A stretch of 23,551 nucleotides of DNA from the NCBI GenBank assembly GCA_002402945.1, contig DHGV01000069.1, forward strand, positions 1 to 23,551, in the 5' to 3' direction. Below the pieces are notes generated by a model. That model saw nothing but the letters and a program-made list of their open reading frames with translations. It did not search any database and was not told the DNA's origin. This stretch comes from Pelotomaculum sp. UBA4789 (lineage in GTDB: Bacteria; Bacillota; Desulfotomaculia; Desulfotomaculales; Pelotomaculaceae). Both the position numbers and the translations under genes were made by a program. Each line of letters begins with the position of its first letter. Positions within the stretch are counted from its first letter, which is position 1. This document shows positions 1 to 6,989 of this stretch, one piece after another.

Positions 1-627
1 TCCTATTTCATTATGCAATAAACAATTAACTGCAACAATACTGTCTTGATCAAATACCAGTTCGTATGGCTTTCCGCCCATGTACTCAAAGCAGTTATGC
101 AGGCTTAAAATTAAATCCGTACTTGTAAAGGGCCGCTCTCTGAAGTATCCCCATTTGTACCTGGAATGGGATAAAACTAAACCCACGAAGTAAACTTTTA
201 AATATTTACCATCCGGGGTTCGCATGTTCTTTACACCAAAATCAACCTGCATTTGATACCCCAGCGGGAGTTCATCCACCGCTTCATAGGATCTGGGCTG
301 TGACTGCTTCTTAATCTTATGAGTATCTCTTAAAAGCTCCACATATCGCCTGGTTGTCCTCTCGGCAGACTTGATTTGATAATGCTCCAGTAACCAGTCG
401 TGTAGCTGTGCCGAGCTCATGTCGGGAAATTGATAGAGCCAACTTAGGACGATCGGTTCATACTGACTTAATGCATGGCTTTTGTGAATGTTCTCAGCAG
501 CTTTGATGTACTCGTCTGGTGACATGTCCCAGTATTTTCGAACTGTAACTCTGCTAATCTCCAGATACTTGGACACCATTCGCTTGCTAAATCCTTGTAC
601 TTTCAACTGTTGAATACTACTATACAT
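1..627 (-). CDS. istA: IS21-family transposase IstA (C-terminus beyond window)
   Basis: The minus strand stays open from 627 to the window edge (209 codons seen of roughly 400-500 usual for IstA). The product starts with an HTH region that includes VQGFSKRMVSKYLEISRVTV, followed by the RNase H-fold DDE integrase core: YQMQVDFG supplies the first catalytic Asp and YELVFDQD the second; the final Glu is off the edge. IstA catalyses strand transfer and works with the AAA+ helper IstB. The ATG at 627 is preferred because AAGGAG (639-634) sits six bases upstream of it; in-frame ATGs at 642 and 633 overlap or precede that site. No internal stop is visible, so the gene may be intact. It is transcribed towards the left edge from a promoter within the terminal repeat region. 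Confidence 0.9.
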   Translation of the reverse strand, partial: MYSSIQQLKVQGFSKRMVSKYLEISRVTVRKYWDMSPDEYIKAAENIHKSHALSQYEPIVLSWLYQFPDMSSAQLHDWLLEHYQIKSAERTTRRYVELLRDTHKIKKQSQPRSYEAVDELPLGYQMQVDFGVKNMRTPDGKYLKVYFVGLVLSHSRYKWGYFRERPFTSTDLILSLHNCFEYMGGKPYELVFDQDSIVAVNCLLHNEIG

Positions 628-733
628 CTCCATCTCCTTCATTCATGTGCCGCCTTTCTGCTGCAATAGCTTCCTGCTATTATCTCAAAAAGGTCAGCGT
701 ATTTGTTTCTCATGATGAAGGTGGGTCATTTTC

Positions 734-796
734 TGGCCAAAACTTGACTACTTTGTGGCCAAAAGTTGATCAATTCTCGTGTCCATTTTTGGATCA
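734..796. repeat. IS21 left-end multiple terminal repeats
   Basis: Three direct copies on the plus strand at 734-750 (TGGCCAAAACTTGACTA), 756-772 (TGGCCAAAAGTTGATCA) and a more diverged one at 780-796 (TGTCCATTTTTGGATCA). Their starts are 22 and 24 bp apart, about two helix turns, which fits transposase binding on one DNA face. They lie between the istA start and the proposed tip of the element. Confidence 0.7.
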
Positions 797-814
797 GTTT
801 ATTTTACCATTCAC

Positions 815-886
815 AAACGTGCACGAATGCAAAGGGACGCCTATGAGAAAGTAGGTTATTTGCTGGAGAAATTGGGTTTTAAATAA
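815..886 (+). pseudogene. Possible gene tail cut off by the IS21 insertion
   Basis: Immediately outside the proposed element tip, one plus-strand frame runs without a start codon to a TAA at 884-886 and ends with AYEKVGYLLEKLGFK, a protein-like amphipathic tail. It may be the C-terminus of a gene whose body was replaced by the insertion. The family is not recognised. The stretch is very short and could be chance. Confidence 0.3.
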
Positions 887-1137
887 ACCGGAAGCATATA
901 TGCCAATATATCGGTAATTGGGGAAGGTTGTGCATATATGAGTCAAAGTTGATAAATTTTGAATTTTAGAAAAAGGACTTTTAACGCTAAGCTAGTAGTG
1001 TACCAGATGCTGGTTAAAAATTAGGCCACCTTAATCATAATCCACGAATGATAAATGTTGCTCAGACATTACATGCAGGAGGACAAGAGATGATTAAGAT
1101 GGCACTATTACAATTTGCACTGTATAAAACATAAAAA
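887..1137. other. Decayed intergenic DNA, possible second IS end
   Basis: No convincing gene is present. At 996-1030 the minus strand carries TGGCCTAATTTTTAACCA followed 23 bp on by TGGTACAC, a layout resembling another IS21-type terminal repeat pair in the opposite orientation; this is a weak resemblance. At 1090-1134 a 14-codon frame (MIKMALLQFALYKT) follows a good AGGAGG at 1077-1082 with seven-base spacing; it may be the surviving start of a lost gene rather than a functional peptide. Confidence 0.3.
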
Positions 1138-2144
1138 TTAAACCCCATATACCTCCAGCACGCTCCTGGCCATCCCGCAGATATCATTCCTGAGCCAACC
1201 CGGTTCCAGCACCTCCACGGTGTTGCCCCACTGCAAGATCCAAGTCTTCATCTCGTCGATGCCGCAGATCTCGAAGGACATGATTACCGAGCCGTCGGAC
1301 GGTTCTCCCTCTATCGACTGTGAGGGGTGGTAGATCAGGCCCTGACCCTGTGGGCCACTTCCGGCCTGAACTTCAGCCTGACCTGGCAGAGCTCGTCATT
1401 GTTGATGGTGACGCCCCAGCTCTGGGCCATGTGCTCCCGGAGCGAGAAGTCGGCGGGATATTCAAACCGCTCTGAGGTATAGGGGAAGATATCCGTGATC
1501 TGGTCCACCCGGAAGATGCGGATGCTTTTCCGGCTCAGGCAGTAAGCGATCAGGTACCAGTTGTGCCGCTTGCAGATCAGCCCGTACGGCTCCACCACGC
1601 GCTCGGTATTCTGCCGTTTGTGGCCGGAGTAATACCAGAGCTTCACCCGGCAGCAGTCGCGCAGGGACAGCACCAGCTTGGTGAAGATGTCGCTGACCTT
1701 GACCGGGTCGGCCAGCTGATCCTCCACGATATGGATGCGCTCCTGCAGCTGCTCGATGGGCAGGGTCTGGGGGTTGTATTTGTATTTGAACAGCGTTCCG
1801 ATCAGGGCGTCCTTGAGCTCGTTGTTGTGGCCGGCCAGGGCGGAGCCCTTCTGCTGCATCAGGCTGAGCAGGATCACCAGCGCTTTTTCCGGACTGATGG
1901 AGGGGAGGTAGCCTGCATCCAGGCGGTACAGGCCTTCTTTTTTGGCGGTGTTTTTTTCCGGCCTGACGATGGCGATGTTCATGTCGTTTTCAATCTGCTC
2001 CAGATAGCGGAGTATGCTCCTGGTGGAGACCTCGCAGGCTTCGGCCAGCTCTTTTAAAGTCGCACCCCCATGCGGGCTTTTTTTATTGAGCAGTTCAATG
2101 ACTTTGGCGATCCGCAGAGCTTTCGTGGTGTCGTGGTCGGCCAA
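1138..2144 (-). pseudogene. WYL-domain transcriptional regulator with a frameshift
   Basis: Encodes a helix-turn-helix plus WYL-domain regulator (YafY/DeoR-like), a cytoplasmic family whose WYL module is thought to sense ligands or nucleic acid. Residues about 10-55 form the HTH (LKELAEACEVSTRSILRYL); the WYL signature is W196-Y197-L198 in KRHNWYLIAYC. Frame 0 stops at 1335 after VAHRVRA, but the next frame continues without a break as LIYHPSQSIEGEPSDGSVIM and onwards to LEVYGV and a TAA at 1138. One missing G in the run at 1338-1343 restores VRGLIYHPSQ and a full protein of about 335 residues, normal for the family. The break is either a recent inactivating deletion or a sequence error. Start: TTG at 2144, supported by AAGGAGG seven bases upstream; the nearby ATG at 2151 is out of frame. 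Its targets are unknown; no operon partner is adjacent. Confidence 0.85.
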
Positions 2145-2231
2145 ATCGCATCCTCCTTGCTTGGCTCGGAAATAATTGCCTATTGAAGGTGGATACGACC
2201 CGGCCCTTACAATTCCCTCCTTTTTCGACGG

Positions 2232-3176
2232 CTATTTACAAAACACGTACCTGCCTAAGCTTTTCACCCAGCCGGACCAGTGATCATCCTGGTTTTCACG
2301 GCTGTCAATAGCGGAGCTGAACATGTCCACTTCGGCGTCGATCATATCCAGGTGATGCAGGATGGACGCCTCCAGGAATTTGGGCCTTTTAGGCGACTGC
2401 CACTCGTACTGCCCGTGGTGGCTCACGACCATGTGGAGCAGCTTGAGCTTCAGTTCCTCCGGGAAATCGGGCAGCCGGCTGATATATCTATCCAGGATCC
2501 GGACGCCGAGGACAATATGTCCCAGCAGGCGTCCTTCGTCGGTGAAATCTATATCAGCGCCGATACTGTATTCCTCCACTTTGCCGATGTCGTGGAGCAG
2601 CGCTCCGGCTACCAGCAAATCCCGGTCAATCCCGGTGTAGACAGTTGCTAACTGCCCGGCCGCGCTGACCATGCCCAGGCTGTGCTCCAGCAGCCCGCCG
2701 ATTGTGGCCTGGTGATTGCGCTTGGCGGCGGGGGACATGAGCAGGCTTCCAAGAAAATCATCATCTGATAATAGCAGGGAAAGCAGGTTTTTTAGGTGTG
2801 TACTATGCAGGGAGCCGGTAACTGCAAAAAGTTTTTCCCTGGCTGCATCCAAATCAAGCTTGCTCGCAGGTATGAACCTGAGGGGATCTGTTTCAGCGTC
2901 ATGGCTTGTTGACATTGCTGAGATATTAATTTGCACTGTGCCGTTGTATTCTTCAACCTGGCCTTGTACTTTAACAATATCACCAACCTGGTAGTTGTAA
3001 TAAATCTCATACACCGATTCCCAGATCCGGCCTTCCATTTGCCCGGTCTTATCTCCCAGTAAAACAGCAAGGTAGTGCCCGTTTCCACTGCGCAGCGGCA
3101 GGAGCTTCTTTGTCTTTAAAACGAACATGCTGTTTACTTCCTGGCCCGGTTTAAGCTGATCAATAAAAATTTCCAC
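2232..3176 (-). CDS. yhaM: YhaM-type 3'-5' exoribonuclease (OB fold + HD domain)
   Basis: Predicted cytoplasmic 3'-5' exoribonuclease that shortens single-stranded RNA (and DNA) in a metal-dependent way, as known for Bacillus YhaM (Cbf1 family). At 314 residues it has the usual length. An N-terminal OB fold spans about residues 12-90 (ends near GTVQINISAM). The HD phosphohydrolase domain spans about 155-290, with H165 in GGLLEHSLGMV, H195-D196 in ALLHDIGKVEEY, H253-H254 in VVSHHGQYEW and D277/D280 further on, giving a complete set of metal ligands. GTG start at 3176 with AAGGAGG nine bases upstream. It is a single gene, separated by 87 bp from the WYL gene, with no other RNA-turnover gene next to it. 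Confidence 0.92.
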   Translation of the reverse strand: MEIFIDQLKPGQEVNSMFVLKTKKLLPLRSGNGHYLAVLLGDKTGQMEGRIWESVYEIYYNYQVGDIVKVQGQVEEYNGTVQINISAMSTSHDAETDPLRFIPASKLDLDAAREKLFAVTGSLHSTHLKNLLSLLLSDDDFLGSLLMSPAAKRNHQATIGGLLEHSLGMVSAAGQLATVYTGIDRDLLVAGALLHDIGKVEEYSIGADIDFTDEGRLLGHIVLGVRILDRYISRLPDFPEELKLKLLHMVVSHHGQYEWQSPKRPKFLEASILHHLDMIDAEVDMFSSAIDSRENQDDHWSGWVKSLGRYVFCK

Positions 3177-3292
3177 AATCTAAATCCTCCTTGATTAATT
3201 ACTTTATGTTAATTTTAGCCTGTGCCCCGGACATAAGCCTGTCACTGTAATCTGCCTAAAAATGCAGAGAAAATATTCTTTGCACCCGATAT

Positions 3293-3329
3293 TATTGTCT
3301 TGACAATAAAATGCCTGGCACTTTAAAAT
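3293..3329 (+). promoter_or_regulatory. Promoter overlapped by a MarR-type operator
   Basis: A perfect sigma-A -35 box TTGACA (3300-3305) and a near-consensus -10 TAAAAT (3324-3329) are 18 bp apart. The -35 box lies inside the perfect palindrome TATTGTC-TT-GACAATA (3293-3308). The inner 14 bp, ATTGTC-N2-GACAAT, recur upstream of the marR gene at 5125-5138. A repressor bound here would block polymerase. The promoter points at the decayed membrane-protein gene and then the DUF169 gene. Confidence 0.7.
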
Positions 3330-3402
3330 GAATTCAGATGATAGTGAAAAGATACCTTGCGGAGGCTCAGTTAAAGCCTTGCTAAAGCTAAACCCGACAG
3401 GC

Positions 3403-3809
3403 ATCAAATAGTTAAAAGGCGTACACATCTTCATGGTCAGGGTACCGCGCTTTCTGTGGTGCTGCTCGGGTTTATGAAAGGCCGCACGCTTGAAGGTGAT
3501 GAACTGTATGCTTTTATCACAGCCATCGAGCTGATCGATTTATATATCATTGTTCCCACCGGGGCGGGCGCTCTTTTGACCGGTTTGTTGCTTTGTTCGA
3601 TTGGCCAGACCTTGTTTGGCGCCTTTTTCCTGGGTGAATGGATCAAACAGGCCAGAGCCATCGCAGATGCACAGCGTGGCCTGGCTCTGCAAAACCAGGA
3701 GTACCTGCATTTTATGGATATATACAATTATGGCGGCAGTATCCAAGCTTTACTGCTCATCGTCACGATTTTTATTTTGGTATTCAGGCCCTGGGGAGTG
3801 AAAAAATGA
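3403..3809 (+). pseudogene. Decayed small integral membrane protein (DUF2269-like)
   Basis: The longest intact stretch (GTG at 3456 to 3809) encodes about 117 residues with hydrophobic segments near the start, in the middle (VPTGAGALLTGLLLC) and at the end (ALLLIVTIFILVF), ending FRPWGVKK. The product resembles DUF2269-type membrane proteins of about 150 residues; function unknown. Upstream, a second frame reads LKGVHIFMV (3412-3438), the expected N-terminus, and joins the main frame at GTALSVVLLGF only if one base is restored near 3439-3442. Further back the likely start reads ATC AAA TAG, that is, a lost ATG and an in-frame stop at 3409-3411. The segment LLCSIGQTLFGAFF also looks shorter than expected, perhaps an internal loss. 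Together these point to a dead gene still sitting under an intact-looking promoter and operator. The family call is moderate. Confidence 0.6.
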
Positions 3810-3814
3810 AAACA

Positions 3815-3848
3815 GGCTGGTTGACTGTTCACCCCTGACCAACTGGCC
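3815..3848. other. Hairpin between decayed membrane gene and DUF169 gene
   Basis: GGCTGGTTG (3815-3823) pairs with CAACTGGCC (3840-3848), nine pairs including two G-U, around a 16-base loop. No T-run follows, so it is not a standard terminator; it could stabilise or separate the two parts of a transcript. It may be chance. Confidence 0.35.
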
Positions 3849-3891
3849 AACTAAAAAATCAGCCAATATAAAAACGGAGGTGCTTTATAAT

Positions 3892-4650
3892 ATGGATAGC
3901 CAACTTGTTAATGCTTTAAGATTTAAATTGCAGCCGGTAGCGGTAATCCTGACCAATGAAAAACCGGCCGAAGGACTGCACTTTAAAGAGGGGAGTACCA
4001 ACGGATGTGTGGGTGCCATGTTGGTGGCCGTTACTAAGAAAGGCCGGCTGGCCTATTTTGACCGGAACAGCTTCGGCTGCCCCGGCGGCGGCACAGGCTT
4101 GGGGTTTGGCGATCGTTATGGCAGGTTTCCCATTGAATGCCTGCTTTCCACGGGCAACAAGGAAATGGCGGCCATGATGGGCAGTGCGGGTGACATAATG
4201 GCCGAGGGTGAGAGGTTCTACAGAAGCCCTGAGCAGGCCGCAAACTGGCGAAACAACTTGCCCTTTACTGACGTGCCCACGGAATATGTCGTGCTGAAGC
4301 CCTGGTCACTGCTTACGGAACAGGACGAACCCAGGTTAATTATCTTTTTTGCCAACGCCGACCAATTATCGGCCTTAATCGTCCTGACGAACTACAACCG
4401 GGGCAGCAATCAAAGCGTGGCCGCTCCTTTTGGGGCTGCCTGCCAGTCGATCATGTTTGGTTATGCAGAAGCTGAGCAGGAAAATCCCAAAGGGATCATC
4501 GGCTTTTTTGATATTGCCCAGCGCCGGGTCTTGGATAGGGAGACGTTGACTTTTACCGTACCTTATAAGCTGTATCAGGAGATGGAATCCTGCGTCCCGG
4601 GCAGTTTCCTGGAAACGCATGCCTGGCTGGAACTGCAGAAGCGCCAGTAG
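3892..4650 (+). CDS. DUF169 family protein
   Basis: A 252-residue cytoplasmic protein of the DUF169/COG2043 family, common in anaerobes and archaea, with no settled function. It shows the typical start (LRFKLQPVAVILTNEKP), two conserved cysteines, C39 in NGCVGAML and C63 in SFGCPGGGTGLGFG, and the late segment PFGAACQSIMFGY followed by KGIIGFFDIAQRR. The cysteines and glycine-rich loop suggest a metal or cofactor site, but that is inference. Start: the ATG at 3892 has GGAGG (3876-3880) eleven bases upstream; an in-frame GTG at 3880 overlaps that site and is rejected. Its probable promoter is the MarR-controlled one at 3300-3329, with the decayed membrane gene in between, so it may be part of the regulon of the convergent marR gene. 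Confidence 0.85.
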   Translation: MDSQLVNALRFKLQPVAVILTNEKPAEGLHFKEGSTNGCVGAMLVAVTKKGRLAYFDRNSFGCPGGGTGLGFGDRYGRFPIECLLSTGNKEMAAMMGSAGDIMAEGERFYRSPEQAANWRNNLPFTDVPTEYVVLKPWSLLTEQDEPRLIIFFANADQLSALIVLTNYNRGSNQSVAAPFGAACQSIMFGYAEAEQENPKGIIGFFDIAQRRVLDRETLTFTVPYKLYQEMESCVPGSFLETHAWLELQKRQ

Positions 4651-4676
4651 GTTTAAATGGTTGGTTAACCTTATCC

Positions 4677-5102
4677 TTACAGGTTTTTATAGATTTGATT
4701 GAGCACAGACTTGGCTGTTTCCAGCTGGTCCGGATCAATACCCCGGGTTGCCTTATCCAGCGCTTCCAAAGCTAACTGAGTCAGGGCATCCCGGATGTTT
4801 TTGCTTTTGGGGGTGAGGTAAATTAAAAAGGACCTGCTGTCCTGCGGGTTGACTTTCCTGGCTATGTAGCCTTTGTTTTCTAATTTTGTCAGTATTCTAA
4901 CGGTGGTGGGCTGGTCCTTATAGGTTAGCTCAGCCAGTTCTTTAGGCGAAACAGCATCGCACACCCATAAACGGTTTAAGACCGCCCACTGTTCTGGGGT
5001 GATATCATAATCCTTGAATTTATGCAGCAAGGTGTTTTTCATTTTAATATTAGTGCGGTTAAGTATGAAACCAAGACTATTATCCAGAGCAAATTTAGGC
5101 AT
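4677..5102 (-). CDS. MarR-family transcriptional regulator
   Basis: A 141-residue winged-helix dimeric regulator. The DNA-binding part covers about residues 35-100: ITPEQWAVLNRLW, the helix-turn-helix SPKELAELTYKDQPTTVRI with its recognition helix, then the wing NPQDSRSFLIYLT carrying the D-x-R signature. N- and C-terminal helices form the dimer interface. ATG start with AAAGGAG just upstream. It faces the DUF169 gene, with 26 bp between the stop codons. A perfect palindrome 23 bp upstream of its start, repeated at the promoter of the opposite transcription unit, makes autoregulation and control of the neighbouring unit likely. The ligand is unknown; MarR proteins often respond to phenolic or oxidative signals. 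Confidence 0.92.
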   Translation of the reverse strand: MPKFALDNSLGFILNRTNIKMKNTLLHKFKDYDITPEQWAVLNRLWVCDAVSPKELAELTYKDQPTTVRILTKLENKGYIARKVNPQDSRSFLIYLTPKSKNIRDALTQLALEALDKATRGIDPDQLETAKSVLNQIYKNL

Positions 5103-5124
5103 TTTAGCTCTCCTTTAAAATATC

Positions 5125-5138
5125 ATTGTCAGGACAAT
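5125..5138. promoter_or_regulatory. MarR-type operator upstream of marR
   Basis: ATTGTC-AG-GACAAT is a perfect palindrome with six-base arms. It equals the inner 14 bp of the palindrome at 3293-3308 except for the two spacer bases. On the minus strand it follows a candidate -10 TATACA with a weak -35 CTTGCT 16 bp before it, so binding would block transcription start or clearance of marR. Confidence 0.65.
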
Positions 5139-5205
5139 TGTATAATCAAAAAACTTTAAAAGCAAGCTCTGCAGCGGCTGTTTTTTTGAGTATATGTGAG
5201 TATAA

Positions 5206-5222
5206 GGGGTCAGGCTTGACTT
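5206..5222. repeat. Short interspersed repeat C (GGGGTCAGGCTTGACTT)
   Basis: The reverse complement of this motif recurs almost exactly at 9931-9945 (AAGTCAAGCCTGGCC) and 9951-9965 (ATCAAGCCTGGCCCC). At both loci it lies 15-60 bp from a copy of repeat family A, suggesting a composite interspersed element. Confidence 0.5.
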
Positions 5223-5242
5223 ATATAAAAATTGACTTGTAA

Positions 5243-5270
5243 GGAAGCAGGAGAACCGTCCCCCCGCTTC
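5243..5270. repeat. Palindromic repeat family A, copy 1
   Basis: GGAAGCAGGAGAACCGTCCC leads into CCCGCTTC. The ends GAAGC/GCTTC are complementary and can fold. A run of eight T follows at 5271-5278, so on the plus strand it resembles an intrinsic terminator, although no plus-strand gene ends here. Other copies: 8044-8070 (inverted), 9979-10006 and 22905-22932. Confidence 0.75.
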
Positions 5271-5320
5271 TTTTTTTTGTCACTGGATGACAGACTGCTG
5301 CCGGCGTGGTCGGCTACACT

Positions 5321-5641
5321 TTAAATATATGACCAGGTTCGATCAACAAAACATTTGAGCTGGGCGCTAATATCCCCATAAAACACTGGGGTTGAAATAA
5401 TAAGTACTTCAGTTGTTTTTACTCGTTCAAGTATTTCCGCGAGATCATCTTTAATACCGCATGTATCTGTTTGGTTATTTCTGCAATAGAAACATTCTTG
5501 ACAGCCACGGATATTCAGACTGTTTAAGTGATACTTTTTTATTTCATTCCCTTGATTTTCAAATTTATTAATTAGGTTTAATGCAACTTTTGAACTTGTA
5601 CCATTTTCTCTTGGACTAGCATTGATCAATAATATTTCCAT
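5321..5641 (-). pseudogene. Truncated NAD(P)H:flavin/iron-sulfur flavoprotein reductase
   Basis: The first 106 residues of a flavodoxin-fold reductase of the NADPH-dependent FMN reductase or iron-sulfur flavoprotein family. MEILLINASPRENGTSSKVA is the FMN phosphate-binding loop; GCQECFYCRNNQTDTC is a cysteine cluster like the compact 4Fe-4S motif of iron-sulfur flavoproteins; STPVFYGDISAQLKCFVDRT is the second flavin-binding loop. The frame ends straight after DRTWSYI, where relatives (about 180-200 residues) continue with another half-domain. The missing part is replaced by repeat-rich DNA (copy 1 of family A lies 51 bp beyond). The remaining piece probably cannot fold into an active dimer. 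The start has only weak upstream ribosome-site sequence. Confidence 0.8.
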
Positions 5642-5717
5642 TTTTATTACGCCCCCCTTAATTAACCAGCTTTTCTTTAAATATCTTATTACCTCCCTTA
5701 GAACGATTCAAAAACAA

Positions 5718-5746
5718 TTGCACCGGCCTATCCTGTTAGTTATGAT
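5718..5746 (+). promoter_or_regulatory. Sigma-A promoter for the glycosylase-like gene
   Basis: TTGCAC (5718-5723) and TATGAT (5741-5746) are separated by exactly 17 bp, about 80 bp before the plus-strand start at 5829. Each box has one or two mismatches to consensus. Confidence 0.5.
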
Positions 5747-5828
5747 TTAAATAATATTACCACGAAATTGAAATCGTGTCTTTTCTATCAATCTTTGAAT
5801 GACAGATTATTAAAATGGAGATTTTAAA

Positions 5829-6191
5829 ATGGTTCTTTGCAGATCCCTGCCGCCCATATTAAGCAAAAAAGCCAGGATCCTGGTACTCGGCTCGATGCCC
5901 AGTGTCATGTCATTGCGGCAGCAGCAATATTACGCAAATCCCCAGAACCAGTTCTGGCGGATAATCTTTGCTGTATTCGGGGAGCCGCTGCCGGCAACAT
6001 ATGAGGAGCGGGTGAACTATCTGCGCCGGTGGGGGATTTCTCTCTGGGACCTGCTGGCATTGTGTGAGCGGGAAGGCAGCCTTGACAGCGCTATCAAGGC
6101 GGAGGCGCCCAACAATTTCTCGGATTTCTTTAAGCAAAATCCGCATATTAGACATGTGTTTTTTAACGGCACTAAAGCAAGTTTAGGATAA
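5829..6191 (+). pseudogene. Truncated uracil-DNA-glycosylase-like (Mug/COG3663) gene
   Basis: The first 120 residues of a DNA-deoxyinosine/uracil glycosylase of the Mug-like superfamily, which excises deaminated bases from DNA. Visible motifs: ILVLGSMPSVMSLRQQQYYA (substrate-pocket loop with GSMPS), NPQNQFWRIIFAVFGEP, and the strand HVFFNGTKA. Relatives are about 160-170 residues and need a late motif containing a catalytic-pocket loop (usually LPSTSPAN-like), which is missing. The frame is closed by a TAA that lies within the left arm of an inverted repeat (6182-6247), so an inserted fold-back sequence or a deletion removed the C-terminus. ATG start with GGAG eight bases upstream. Activity is unlikely. 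Confidence 0.75.
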
Positions 6192-6247
6192 GGCAATTTG
6201 TCGCCTGCCATGCGACCGCTTTGCAAATGCAAAATGTTATCCTTAAA
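6182..6247. repeat. Fold-back inverted repeat truncating the glycosylase gene
   Basis: TTTAGGATAA (6182-6191) pairs with TTATCCTTAAA (6237-6247) with one bulged base; inside, GTCGC (6200-6204) pairs with GCGAC (6212-6216). The left arm carries the premature stop of the glycosylase frame. It could be a small MITE-like insertion or a stem-loop terminator lacking a T-run; no second copy is seen in the window. Confidence 0.45.
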
Positions 6248-6275
6248 TCACAATAAATGATTGGAGGATAACATT

Positions 6276-6929
6276 ATGAAAAAAGATTTGACGGAACTGG
6301 TATTTATTCTCGACAGAAGCGGTTCAATGAGCGGTCTTGAAAGCGACACTATCGGCGGCTATAACGCCCTGCTGGAAAAACAGAAAAAAGAAACCGGCGA
6401 GGCTGTAATAACTACCGTACTGTTTGATGACCGGTATGAACTGCTGCATGACCGCATTAACCTTCGAGGCATAGCCCCGATAACAGACAAAGAGTATTTT
6501 GTGCGGGGCAATACCGCGCTATTGGACGCAGTGGGCAGAACCATCAACAAGATCGGGAATGTTCAAAAGCACACCGCCGAAGGCGAGCGCGCCGAACATG
6601 TTATGTTCGTAATCACCACCGATGGCATGGAAAATGCCAGCCGTGAATTCAGCTATGAAAAAGTGCGCCGATTGATAGAACGCCAGAAAAGCAAATATGG
6701 CTGGGAGTTTGTTTTTCTTGGCGCAAATATTGATGCCATTGCCACCGCAGAGCGTTTTGGTATCGGCAAAGACAGGGCAACAAATTATAACGCGGACAGC
6801 GAGGGCACACTGCTTAACTATGAAGTGCTCAGCGAGACTGTCAGCTGCCTTCGTGCCAGCCGCCCCATATCAGAAAAATGGAAAGACCGCATTGATGAGG
6901 ACTATAAGAAGCGCGGCGACAAGAAATAA
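6276..6929 (+). CDS. VWA-domain protein
   Basis: A 217-residue protein that is almost entirely one von Willebrand factor A domain, a metal-dependent protein-interaction fold. The MIDAS site is complete: D13-R-S15-G-S17 in FILDRSGSMSG, T80 in VRGNTALLDAV and D116 in VITTDGMENAS. There is no signal peptide or membrane segment, so it acts in the cytoplasm. The ATG at 6276 is chosen because GGAGG (6263-6267) lies eight bases upstream; an in-frame TTG at 6261 precedes that site. It is followed after 60 bp by an ADP-ribosylglycohydrolase gene on the same strand, with no terminator between, so the two are probably cotranscribed. Partners are unknown; pairing of such VWA proteins with ADP-ribose enzymes suggests a role in handling modified proteins, but this is inference. 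Confidence 0.88.
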   Translation: MKKDLTELVFILDRSGSMSGLESDTIGGYNALLEKQKKETGEAVITTVLFDDRYELLHDRINLRGIAPITDKEYFVRGNTALLDAVGRTINKIGNVQKHTAEGERAEHVMFVITTDGMENASREFSYEKVRRLIERQKSKYGWEFVFLGANIDAIATAERFGIGKDRATNYNADSEGTLLNYEVLSETVSCLRASRPISEKWKDRIDEDYKKRGDKK

Positions 6930-6931
6930 AT

Positions 6932-6967
6932 ATGATTGGCGCTGTCATCGGGGACATGAGAGGCTAG
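6932..6967 (+). pseudogene. Possible N-terminal remnant of a second ADP-ribosylglycohydrolase
   Basis: Between the VWA gene and the glycohydrolase, an ATG opens the eleven-residue peptide MIGAVIGDMRG before a TAG. The start closely matches the usual N-terminus of another ADP-ribosylglycohydrolase subgroup (M-x-G-A-x-x-G-D). It may be what is left after deletion of a tandem paralogue. It is too short to be certain. Confidence 0.35.
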
Positions 6968-6989
6968 GTATACGAAAGGGAGAAAAAAC

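Larger units (their letters stand above)
1..815 (-). mobile_element. IS21-family insertion sequence, left end (partial)
   Basis: The window opens inside an insertion sequence read on the minus strand. It contains the start of istA and, upstream of that gene, three spaced copies of a 17-bp motif, as expected for the multiple terminal repeats of IS21-family elements, where the transposase binds. The outer tip is placed near 815, where the minus strand reads TGTGA; IS21 ends usually begin with TG, but the exact boundary is inference because the other end and the target duplication cannot be seen. istB, normally just downstream of istA, would lie beyond the left edge. Confidence 0.75.

Noticed and set aside
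645..854. 69-codon plus-strand frame through the IS21 end
   Set aside because: It runs across the terminal repeats of the element, which are binding sites rather than coding sequence.
1563..2057. 164-codon plus-strand frame opposite the WYL gene
   Set aside because: Its composition (Val/Gly/Gln-rich) is a mirror of the WYL codons and it has no ribosome site.
3204..3434. 76-codon minus-strand frame upstream of yhaM
   Set aside because: It overlaps the plus-strand promoter and operator, lacks a ribosome site and shows no coding pattern.
5243..5278. Repeat copy 1 plus T-run as a true terminator
   Set aside because: Both neighbouring genes run on the minus strand and no plus-strand transcript is expected to end here; it is kept as a repeat only.
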